64,000 bases of DNA, from IMG/VR virus record IMGVR_UViG_3300025133_000092, positions 1 through 64,000 of that record. One strand, written 5' to 3'. A program made the position numbers and the translations under genes. The notes beneath the pieces are model-generated. The model ran no database searches, was not told the DNA's origin, and worked only from the letters and a program-made list of their open reading frames with translations. Below, piece by piece: positions 31,601-38,864 of this stretch (within the stretch, counting starts at the first letter, position 1; each line of letters begins with the position of its first letter). This stretch comes from a virus.

Positions 31601-32366
31601 CCTCGCCCTCGAAGAACTCGATCCAGGGGCTGACGAGGTCGCCGTCGGAGTCGTCCTGGGCCCGGTAGCCGGAACCCTCGACCCGGCGGGACTGCGTGTC
31701 GCCGAACATGGCGGTCATGGCGCTGCCGCCCGCCCGGATGTCGATCGAGGAGAGAGCTCCCCAGGTGTTCGAGCGGATCATCACCTCGGAGGCGCCGCCC
31801 ACCACGACGGAGGCCACGTCCTCGCCGACCGCGGCGTTGATGGCCGAGGCCACTTCGGCGGCCGTGGCCACCGGGGCCGCGGCGGAGATGGTGACGGTCA
31901 CGTCCTGGCTGGTGTCCACCGCGCTGGGGCGGTCGAAGGCGAGCACGAGCACATCGCCGTCGGCCAGGGCCCACGGGGTCGTCTCACCGAAGTCGGTGAC
32001 GATGACGGCGCGGCTGGCCACGTTCGAGGCCGCCAGGAAGGCGGAGCCGAAGGGGCTGCCGTCTCCGCGGGGGAGGGCGATGAGGGAGCCGCCGTAGAAG
32101 AGCGACGCCTCGACCGTGTCCTCCTGGATGTCCAGCTCGGAGATGTTGCCACGCGGGTCCGGGAACGAGGACTGGCTCAGGCTGAGGGGGTACTGGCTGT
32201 AGGACGTCGCCAGGGCGTCGGCGCTCAGCAACCCGTCCACCTGCGTCTCGATCACCTGGAAGGCAGGACCGATGATGCACGCCGGCAGCGTCGCGCTGGC
32301 GATGGTGGGGGAGGTGGTCCGGATTTCCTGGATGACGGTGACACCCGGCTGGGGGATGGCAGGCAT
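28650..32366 (-). CDS. Tail sheath protein (very large, 1238 aa)
   Basis: Begins PAIPQPGVTVIQEI, the classic sheath N terminus. The C-terminal third has the family pattern: LYVAYEALRLDV, then NPLFLGMYLALLN, and VVPAYYAAAAVAGQIG before PLTNFPISG. The middle carries several inserted domains (VASAINAAVGEDVASV; AVAAINLAHGGAAIAS) that make it far longer than the usual 400-700 residues and probably form outer sheath decorations. It contracts to drive the tube into the host. The last nine codons are repeated downstream of the HNH gene. SD-like GAGGAGC precedes the ATG. Confidence 0.85.
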   Translation of the reverse strand: MPAIPQPGVTVIQEIRTTSPTIASATLPACIIGPAFQVIETQVDGLLSADALATSYSQYPLSLSQSSFPDPRGNISELDIQEDTVEASLFYGGSLIALPRGDGSPFGSAFLAASNVASRAVIVTDFGETTPWALADGDVLVLAFDRPSAVDTSQDVTVTISAAAPVATAAEVASAINAAVGEDVASVVVGGASEVMIRSNTWGALSSIDIRAGGSAMTAMFGDTQSRRVEGSGYRAQDDSDGDLVSPWIEFFEGEAFQNGVAGSWGGAGLGLGRWTEAGTISNADAALLSFTGGGADIPLQAASSVRAGDAMVSDGVDPGWEVVEVQASRFRMAQLNSALSTFDDEGNATTRFYDDREVNVPSHGVPFAPRNVWFEAQGLQWGSVSPAPVAAVLTGNLAANAAQKAEVQSDGSLTSAALAGTLALAGLTLITQLVDDGISQTQVTSTLAGTAANTVQLAAALDALAIPGIDAWNVFDDGANVWIHAQTTKTGSGQTLVVLPTGTANAMLGFSVALATSHTGKDQEYGTPATETGGTIGALPIATLSGTAVTVVVTDSRGTFTKVHTMGAAEAADATLADLATELNLQANQLAWAGNIRIGTFSGPAAATGELVFTSFESGDGVTVAVSDDSGGGGTLDMTNAPVAGAGTLSGTTLQHSLDGGDAITVTFGSDSLDDAVAAINLAHGGAAIASISTTFMRLTSPLGGVASSIDVDAASTADSILGFLPANDEAAGSGRPNPDCFLDLSGNLVLGAGILRNSLTGAPFVPASAGLYVAYEALRLDVSSSSAAVEKLLTIEDQATLEAIGEPIDARNPLFLGMYLALLNSPTTAITGIGVDEVSAAQPEGTLDGYARAFDYLEAKDVYAMAPLTENELVHLVLDTHVTAMSAAEQRGERIGLIAPEAPTRAFPAAVASGIGDSTANPNEMTIDVNPTGQLVAAGLNPAALDADDGVYLEVTVGGDFRRYSLSLVNGTLLQFRNSFSSPDNDDGFYTTTQLTSSLVSVAYALKIRGDELLIPGSSLPDLPARAAAVAASATDYLNRRMFYLFPDSVSAELDAGTAVVPAYYAAAAVAGQIGHQPPAQPLTNFPISGLSAVQGSHDTYKKSLLDQIAGGGVYILFQQSSGGAVMCRHQLSTDTSSVEQRELSITKAVDFVAKFLRNALRNLIGRFNITPQFLNNLATVIQGQLAFLGPDGLQVIAAAQLNNVLQDESSPDTILVDVTLTPLYPANQIRVTLVV

Positions 32367-32377
32367 GTGTCAGCTCC

Positions 32378-33136
32378 TCATTCGTCGTTCGTGGGCTCGG
32401 GGCCCTTGCGCATTCCAGCAACCTGCAAGTCGCCGGAGGGTGTTACAAAGCCAGTTCTCAGATCATTCAGCCGCACCAGGTGTGGCCTCTCGTAGTCCCG
32501 CGCCCGGTCGGCCTGGATGTAGTCCAGGCTGGTCTGGGTGGGCGGGGCAATCGGCCGGGTGTACCATCCCCACTGCATGTACCAGGGGATGTTGACCGCC
32601 ACCATCCGAGCCCGTTCGTCGGACGCCCCCTGGAAGATCTGCCCTGGAGGAGTGGGCGGCGCTACAGCCAGCTGTTGACCGATCTGATGGAAACTTCCTT
32701 CTGTCTGCAGCAACCTCCGGTGATACCTGATCTGACGGGAAATCCACCCGCCAAGCCTTCTTGCCTCGGTCTCGACCCCGCCCAAGGCGTACACCGTGAG
32801 CGTTCCCGGGACCAGATCAACGTGGAGGCGTTCGCCAGTCAGCTGGTCCTCGGCCCGCAGTTGGTCCATCGCGATGTTAGCGGCCTGGTACTGCCCTACG
32901 TCAACGGCAATCGCCGGCCGGGGGGACACACGGCCGTAGTCCAGCGGCGTCCCGCCGGAGATCCAAATCCCCGAGGTGTTGAGGTCCGGCTCCCAATGCC
33001 ACGCGTGGTCCAGGGGCAACTTGTTGCAGAGGCCCTGCAGGAAGCACACCATCACGTGCCGGGCCCACAGGTCGTGCTCCTCGACTCCCGGGATGACTCG
33101 GCTACCCGAGCTCGGCTTGACCTGCTCGTTGCTCAC
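32378..33136 (-). CDS. Structural protein, possible tail terminator or connector (252 aa)
   Basis: Starts at GTG overlapping the preceding gene by 35 bases. Rich in Trp, Pro and Arg (LDHAWHWEPDLNTSG, IPWYMQWGWYTRPIAPP). Its position just before the sheath is where myophages encode tail completion or head-tail connector proteins. No signature recognised. Confidence 0.45.
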   Translation of the reverse strand: MSNEQVKPSSGSRVIPGVEEHDLWARHVMVCFLQGLCNKLPLDHAWHWEPDLNTSGIWISGGTPLDYGRVSPRPAIAVDVGQYQAANIAMDQLRAEDQLTGERLHVDLVPGTLTVYALGGVETEARRLGGWISRQIRYHRRLLQTEGSFHQIGQQLAVAPPTPPGQIFQGASDERARMVAVNIPWYMQWGWYTRPIAPPTQTSLDYIQADRARDYERPHLVRLNDLRTGFVTPSGDLQVAGMRKGPEPTNDE

Positions 33137-34298
33137 CGGGGACTCCCTGGTTCAGGCGCTGCTTCTTGCGGCGCGACTCACGTCGATCTTGCGCCCTGGC
33201 GACTCGCTTCGCCAGGGACGCCGTCGCGAGGCCGCCTCCTACGAGGACTCCCGCCCCTTGCAGGACCTGCAGCTTCTCGGAGTTCGGCAGGTTCTTGTAG
33301 GCCGGCATCCGCAGGAGGCCCTCATGCACTCCTGCGCCCGCCAGGTAGCCCAGGCCCATGCCCCCGGTGATGCCTGCAGCCTCACGGGTGACCCTCTTCG
33401 CCAACCGCCAGTTGCGCTTGGCGTCCGCGCCGGCCTCCTTGTGGAACCTCTCAGCGTGCTGCCGGTGCGCAGCTTGATAGAGGGGAGCGAGCCGCTCCTT
33501 CCGTCTCCGGAGGAGGCGGTTCCGCAGTGCTCCGGCCCCCGCGCCCAATGTCGCTCCGGCACCCATCAAGATGGGGATGGCCTCGTCGTCGAACATGGGG
33601 TGTTCTTCGTTCAAGATGGCGTCGGCACCGGAGAGCGCAAGCCCTGCCCCTGCTCCGACCAATGCCCCTGCTCCCGATCGTCGCGCCAGGGCTCTCCCGC
33701 CGGTATCCGTCTCCGCCTTCGCCTGCAGCTTCCGCAGCTTCCGGACCGCCTTGGCCTCTCGCTTTGCCGCCCCCCAGTCAACTCCGGCGGCATCGGGGCC
33801 TCCCCGGAAGAAGGCCTCCTTGATGGGGGTCTCGTCCGGGGTCGCAGCGTCGACCAGCTGCTGGATCTTGCCCCGCCGCTTGTAGCCCAGGCGCGCTCCC
33901 ACGGCCCCGGCGGCCAAGTCGGGGCCGAGCAGGTGGGCGAGGTGGGTGGCCCTGCCCGGGCGGGCCCGGTACAGCGCGGTGGTGACCGGGGCGACGGCAG
34001 CACTCGTGAGAGCCCCCAACCCAGCGCCTTCGACGGCTGCTCGGCGACGATCTCCCTTGGCCGCGGCTGCGCCGAAGCCTCCCCCGATGATGCCTCCCCA
34101 GCCCGCCGCGCTCGCCGTCTCTCCGGCGAGGCTGCCTGTCGGCTTGGAGCCCTCCCACTCCTCGCGGAGCTTGTGGCCGGCGAACTGCTTCCAGTTCTTC
34201 GCCGCCTGGCGGAGCCCCGGCTTGAAGTGCGGGTCGGCGCCGGCTTGCTTCGTGAGCGCGATCAGCTCTTCGCGGAAGGCGATGGCTTCCCAGGTCAT
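33102..34298 (-). CDS. Glycine-zipper virion protein (398 aa)
   Basis: N terminus MTWEAIAFREELIALTKQAG resembles the start of the gene at 53380-54588 (MTWNKTAF). The body alternates charged helices with Gly/Ala-rich zippers (GGIIGGGFGAAAAKG, GALVGAGAGLALSGA, GGMGLGYLAGAG) that look membrane-insertable. It belongs to the family of such proteins filling 33-54 kb, likely internal virion proteins ejected with the DNA. Function inferred from composition and position. Confidence 0.5.
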   Translation of the reverse strand: MTWEAIAFREELIALTKQAGADPHFKPGLRQAAKNWKQFAGHKLREEWEGSKPTGSLAGETASAAGWGGIIGGGFGAAAAKGDRRRAAVEGAGLGALTSAAVAPVTTALYRARPGRATHLAHLLGPDLAAGAVGARLGYKRRGKIQQLVDAATPDETPIKEAFFRGGPDAAGVDWGAAKREAKAVRKLRKLQAKAETDTGGRALARRSGAGALVGAGAGLALSGADAILNEEHPMFDDEAIPILMGAGATLGAGAGALRNRLLRRRKERLAPLYQAAHRQHAERFHKEAGADAKRNWRLAKRVTREAAGITGGMGLGYLAGAGVHEGLLRMPAYKNLPNSEKLQVLQGAGVLVGGGLATASLAKRVARAQDRRESRRKKQRLNQGVPGEQRAGQAELG

Positions 34299-35179
34299 GT
34301 CACCCCCAACCGGCTGAAGACGCCGTCGAGTCCGTCAACCACGATCTCGGGGTTCACAGGGTTGTGGAACTGCCTCACCGCCGTAGGATCCAGCGTCGCA
34401 GGGTCCACGTCCAGGGGCAACAGGAACTCCATGTCGCCAGGAGTGATGCGGTGGATCTGGAGCTGCTGCTTGACCGGGGCTCGAGCGCGCTCCGTGTAGA
34501 CCCGGTTGTGCACCAACCAGCGCACGTTCTCGGGCTCCACGATGACGTCGCGAGGATCGACGGGCGGGAAGAAGATCGTCCAGGCCGTCGAGTTCTCGAT
34601 CTGCAGCTCTCCCACGGGCGGGACGTTCTGCGGCGTCTGTGCCGCGGGGGCGATGTTGCAGTAGAACTCGATGGGCCTGTGGTAGCCCCCGGCCCAGCCC
34701 GTGCCGTAGCAGGACATGCACTTCGACTTGACCCGCTGCATCGAGCGAGGGTCCCAGCACTCTGGGCACTTCGCTCCCGACGTGCGGCGCTTGAAGAGCC
34801 AGCACTTCCGGCCCACGAACTCCTTGAGCAGCACCAGCTCCTGCCGCGCCATCTCGAGGGCGTCGAGGGGCGGGGCCGCCCGGAGGCTGACGGGCACGTC
34901 GGGGTAGAACGACTCCTCCCCGGTGGAGCGGCGGACAACCCTGATCCGGTAGTAGAGCTTGGCCCAGTTGTGGAGCAGCCCGGCCTGGGCGTCGACGAAG
35001 ATGTAGGTGTCCACCAGCGCCTGAGGGGAGACGGTGTCCCACTCCCCTCCAGGAGACCCTGCTCGCTGCACGTGGAAGTCGTAGTCGAGGGGACTCTCGG
35101 ACGTGTCGGCGATGTCCCACGAGAGGGTCAGCCTGTCCAGGTCGAGAGATCTGCAAGCTACGTTGATCAGCTCCAGCAC
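34295..35179 (-). CDS. Virion structural protein with zinc site (294 aa)
   Basis: Starts at GTG. The N-terminal 100 residues are beta-rich, like a fibronectin-type module (LDRLTLSWDIADTSESPLD). The centre has KCPECWD and CMSCYGTGW, a four-Cys zinc site. The C-terminal half is again strand-rich. It lies among tail and virion genes, so a baseplate or head-tail protein is possible. No family recognised. Confidence 0.5.
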   Translation of the reverse strand: MLELINVACRSLDLDRLTLSWDIADTSESPLDYDFHVQRAGSPGGEWDTVSPQALVDTYIFVDAQAGLLHNWAKLYYRIRVVRRSTGEESFYPDVPVSLRAAPPLDALEMARQELVLLKEFVGRKCWLFKRRTSGAKCPECWDPRSMQRVKSKCMSCYGTGWAGGYHRPIEFYCNIAPAAQTPQNVPPVGELQIENSTAWTIFFPPVDPRDVIVEPENVRWLVHNRVYTERARAPVKQQLQIHRITPGDMEFLLPLDVDPATLDPTAVRQFHNPVNPEIVVDGLDGVFSRLGVT

Positions 35180-36069
35180 GGCAGACCCCTCAGGATCTCC
35201 TGGGCCGCTGCCTCACCGTCGGCGAGGAGGGCGGCCGTCTTCTCGAAGTCGAGTGCCTCGGTGACCTCGATGAAGGCGAGCTTCGGCCGCATCGGCTGTT
35301 GAGGCTGCTGGGCCGGCTGCGGGGGGTGCTGGCGCAAGGGCGCCTCGTACTGCTGCTTCGCCTTGCGCCGGGCCTTGAGGAGCCGGTGCACTCCGTACCC
35401 CGCCGCCGCGATGCCCGTGCCGGCAGCGAGCTGCTTGCCTGTGGGACGGAACTTCGACCTCGGCTTCGTGAGGGGCGCCTGCGGCCGGTGCATGTGCTCG
35501 AACGACTGTCGAGAGGCGGAGTTGACGCTCAGGCTGTCCTTGTGCGTCGGCGCCATGCCGGAGATGGCCTCCCACTTCTTCTTGCGGTCGAAGAGGGCCT
35601 CCTTCCCCATCGAGCTGATGTGCTGGGCCCGCTCCCCGTAACCCTCCCGCTGTCGCCGATGCGCCCAACGCGTGAGTACGCTCGCCTTCTCCTCCTTCGC
35701 CTGCGAAGCGTCGTGGCGCTCCTGGATCACGGAGTGCAGGTCCTTCAATTCCTCGGGGTGGAAGGCTGCCTGGCCTGACACCAAGCGGTTGTGCACCTCC
35801 TTGCCCCATGCCGAGCCCCCCAGCTGAGGGTCCGTGGTATGCGGCGTGGTGCGCTTCTTCACCCCTTTCCCGTGGATCTCCATCAGTTGGAGCGCGATTC
35901 GGCTCTCTCGGCTCCCGTGGAACTGCGCCACCCGCTTTGCGGCGCCCACCCCCTGCCTCCGAGCGATGCCGTGAAGGCTCCCCCCGTAGAAATCGGACCG
36001 ATCCAAGTGGTCCAGCTTGGCTGTCTTCTCCAGATCGGAGCCGATGCCGTATCGGAGGCCGATGCTCAC
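35167..36069 (-). CDS. Basic virion-block protein with C-terminal EKTA motif (300 aa)
   Basis: Starts at GTG in a GTGA overlap with the previous gene. Contains SDLEKTAKL near the N terminus and FEKTAALLADG near the end, the EKxA motif common to this block. The central part is charged and basic, with one Gly/Ala patch (LAAGTGIAAAGYGVH) next to a basic stretch. Probably a minor virion protein. No family recognised. Confidence 0.45.
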   Translation of the reverse strand: MSIGLRYGIGSDLEKTAKLDHLDRSDFYGGSLHGIARRQGVGAAKRVAQFHGSRESRIALQLMEIHGKGVKKRTTPHTTDPQLGGSAWGKEVHNRLVSGQAAFHPEELKDLHSVIQERHDASQAKEEKASVLTRWAHRRQREGYGERAQHISSMGKEALFDRKKKWEAISGMAPTHKDSLSVNSASRQSFEHMHRPQAPLTKPRSKFRPTGKQLAAGTGIAAAGYGVHRLLKARRKAKQQYEAPLRQHPPQPAQQPQQPMRPKLAFIEVTEALDFEKTAALLADGEAAAQEILRGLPCWS

Positions 36070-38855
36070 AGGTTCGCCGTCGGCTCCATCGCTCGGTACG
36101 CGGCGGCGACGAAGGCGTGCTTCAGGCCGCGGGCGGACAGCGCGGCGTTGATCTCCGCGTCAGCGTCCTCCCACTCCTTCTGCGTGGTCTTCTGGCCCGC
36201 GTGCGACGTCGGGTACTTCGGCTTCGGCGCGTGCGACGTGCTGGACGTCCGCCCACCGGCGGGTCGCTTGCTCTTGGCCCAGTGGCTGTAGGAGCCGTTG
36301 GGGTCGTGGCGCGGTGCCGACTTCGGCTTCGACTTGAAGAGGTCCTCGGCCTTCGACAGGTTCTGGTCCCTCTCGCTCTTCGGAGCAGCGGGGGAGGAGA
36401 CGAAGGGTGCAGGCTGCGGGGACGCCGGTCGCGGCTTCGGGTTGATGATCTCCCCGAAGGCGTTGACCATCTCCTTGCGCTGCTCGTGCTTCCGGATCTC
36501 CTGGCGGATCGCTTCGGCACGCTCCCGCTCCGCCTTCTCTCGGCGGTGCGTGCTGATGGTGCGGTGCATGTGCGCGTCGGCCCGTGCGGGATCGCCCAGG
36601 AGGGACTTCACCCGGTTGCGCTCCGACGTGTCGTAGGCCACCCGCTTGTCAGCGCGAGTGGACCGAGACTTGCGGCCCGCCCGATCACCGAGCGCGGCGC
36701 CACCAGCCACCCCCAGGAGGGTACCCGCAGTCGCGCCCAGACCTCCGTGCCCGAAGTGGTCCCCGATCACTCGGCCCGCGAACATGCCCGGCATGGCTCC
36801 CAGGGTGCCCCCCAAGAAGCGATCTCCCGTGCGGGCACCCGCGACTGCCCTCGAGCGGGTCAGGGGCGCGTGGTCGAGGGTCCCCTTCAGCGCCTTCATG
36901 TAGTGCTCGCGGCGCACATCGAGAGGCACCCGCTCGTCCATCAGGAAGTCGGAGTCGTAGTCGGCGTCCTCGATGTAGGCCTTCTTCGTCCGCCGGTTCT
37001 TCCACGCCTCGGCCAGACGGGCCGGGACGGACTTGACCGCGTCGACGGCCTTGCCGGTCGTCTTCGCCGCAGCGTCGGCCGCCATGTTGCCGCCGACGTC
37101 CTCGACTCGGCTCATCGTGGGATCGACGATGTCGTCCGCGACGGCCTTGCCCCAGTCCTTGACGTAGTTCTTGGTGTGGTGGTCCAGCGACCGCCCCACT
37201 TCCAGGGCTCCCCGTCCCAGGCCGGCTCCGGCGGCGGTACCCGCCACCAGGCCGAGGGTCCGGCGGTTCTTGCGGGCGCGGTGCGTGCCAGCGTCCATGT
37301 GCCCGGTGTCGCGCATCAGCTGGTCGTGGTAGCGCCCCTTGCGCTGCGCCAGGGCGCTGCCGGCCAGTCCCACGGTGCCTCCGCCGATCATCGACAGGGT
37401 GTTCATGGAGAGCGGCTCGGCCTCCTTGTTGCGAAGCACCTCCCGCACCTTCTTCTTGAGGAACTCGGTGGGGACGAAGCCTGCGGCGAGGGAGCCGCCC
37501 GTCGAGGTGATCCGGTCGTGGACCGGCTTGACGGTCTCGTCGATCGTGGGTCCCCAGCTCTTGGCGTAGTCCTTGATGTGGGGATCGACCTCGCGGCCGA
37601 ACTCCAGGGCGCCTCGGCCGACCCCAGCCCCGACACCCGTGCCGACGGCCAGCCCACCGAGCCGCTTGGCCTTGCGCTTCCAGTGGGTCTTCCGGTCCAT
37701 CTGGCCGGTGTCCCGCATCATGCTGTCGTGGTGGGCCGCCCGACGCTGCAAGAGCGCAGTGGTCCCCAGGCCCGCCGCGGCTCCCGCGCCCGTGAAGGCG
37801 TTCTCGATGCTCGCCCGCTTGGCACGGCCGAAGGCTCGACCGGAGCGCGCGTGGTGCTCCACGGCCTGCGCCTGATACCGATCGGAGGCATCCGACAGCC
37901 TCTGCGACCGGATCTTGTTCCGGTTCAACGCCCCGTGGAGAGCCCCGGTGTCACCGGACCTGACCCAGTTGTCCATGGCGCCGTCGACGACGCCGTCGGG
38001 TCGCGCCTTGTGGCGGACCTTGTTCGACAGGCTGAAAGCCCGCTCGCTCTTGTCCGCGGAAGCGCTCATCAGCCTCGACTGACGGCTCCGCAGCGCATGC
38101 CCGGCACCCAGGCCCAGGGCTCCGCCGGCAGCCGCGCCGCCGAGGGCACGACGACGCATCGCCTTGCCGCGCTCCTCCTTCGGCTTCCGGGCCGCGGAGA
38201 GGGCACCGAGCGTCGCACCGACGCCGGCTCCCGCCAAGCCCTCGACGGCAGCGGGGTGGAGCCCCGCCTGCTTCTCAGCTCCGTCGAAAGGGAGACGCTG
38301 CTCATCCTCCAGCGCCTGCGCGAACGCTTCCTTGGCTCGGAGATTGGCCATGAGCCCTGCGGCCTTGACGAACGCCTGCTTCACCTCGCCTCCGCCCGCG
38401 GCTCCCCCCGCGGAGGGGTCAGCTGCCGGCGGTGCTCCGCCTGCGGCAGCCGGGTCCATCTGGGGCGGCTGGCGGGGCTCCTGGCCCGGCGGGAAGGTGG
38501 GGGGCATGTTCGGGTCGGGCTGGTTGGCCTGGGCCGCCTGGTCCTCGAGACCCTGCTGCGCCTGCGCCTCCTCTTCCTGGGCCGCGGCCTCCTCCTCGGC
38601 CATGGCTGCCTGCTCGGCCTCCCGGTCCTTGACGACCTTGAGGGCGGCGCCGACCGCGGCACCGATGTCCTCGGGCGTGGCGCCGGAGCTGCCATCGACC
38701 TTCGGGGGTCCGGGCGGGGTGGGAGCCGTCACCGAGGCGAGCTTCAGCAGCTCGTCGTTCGACATCTCGTGCATGCCCAGGTCGCGGCGGGAGCGGAGAT
38801 CCGCCGCCTGCTTCTCACGCTCCTGGCCGACCTCGAGGAGAAACTTGTCCAGCAT
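36066..38855 (-). CDS. Large glycine-zipper virion protein (929 aa)
   Basis: Acidic Pro/Gln-rich N terminus, then repeated Gly/Ala zippers separated by basic helices (GLAGAGVGATLGALSAARK, GGTVGLAGSALAQRKG, TGVGAGVGRGALEFG, GGTLGAMPGMFAGRVIG). Related sentences recur inside the protein (DSMMRDTGQMDRKTHWKR and DQLMRDTGHMDAGTHRAR), so it grew by internal duplication. KQAF, KEAF, KKAY and KHAF motifs occur through it. Likely an internal capsid or ejection protein. Confidence 0.55.
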   Translation of the reverse strand: MLDKFLLEVGQEREKQAADLRSRRDLGMHEMSNDELLKLASVTAPTPPGPPKVDGSSGATPEDIGAAVGAALKVVKDREAEQAAMAEEEAAAQEEEAQAQQGLEDQAAQANQPDPNMPPTFPPGQEPRQPPQMDPAAAGGAPPAADPSAGGAAGGGEVKQAFVKAAGLMANLRAKEAFAQALEDEQRLPFDGAEKQAGLHPAAVEGLAGAGVGATLGALSAARKPKEERGKAMRRRALGGAAAGGALGLGAGHALRSRQSRLMSASADKSERAFSLSNKVRHKARPDGVVDGAMDNWVRSGDTGALHGALNRNKIRSQRLSDASDRYQAQAVEHHARSGRAFGRAKRASIENAFTGAGAAAGLGTTALLQRRAAHHDSMMRDTGQMDRKTHWKRKAKRLGGLAVGTGVGAGVGRGALEFGREVDPHIKDYAKSWGPTIDETVKPVHDRITSTGGSLAAGFVPTEFLKKKVREVLRNKEAEPLSMNTLSMIGGGTVGLAGSALAQRKGRYHDQLMRDTGHMDAGTHRARKNRRTLGLVAGTAAGAGLGRGALEVGRSLDHHTKNYVKDWGKAVADDIVDPTMSRVEDVGGNMAADAAAKTTGKAVDAVKSVPARLAEAWKNRRTKKAYIEDADYDSDFLMDERVPLDVRREHYMKALKGTLDHAPLTRSRAVAGARTGDRFLGGTLGAMPGMFAGRVIGDHFGHGGLGATAGTLLGVAGGAALGDRAGRKSRSTRADKRVAYDTSERNRVKSLLGDPARADAHMHRTISTHRREKAERERAEAIRQEIRKHEQRKEMVNAFGEIINPKPRPASPQPAPFVSSPAAPKSERDQNLSKAEDLFKSKPKSAPRHDPNGSYSHWAKSKRPAGGRTSSTSHAPKPKYPTSHAGQKTTQKEWEDADAEINAALSARGLKHAFVAAAYRAMEPTANL

Positions 38856-38864
38856 GATCGCTCC

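Noticed and set aside
28515-32495. A 1326-codon open frame on the plus strand opposite the sheath gene
   Set aside because: It is the antisense shadow of a high-GC coding region: Arg/Val/Gly/His-rich low-complexity product, no start signal, while the minus strand encodes a recognisable sheath.
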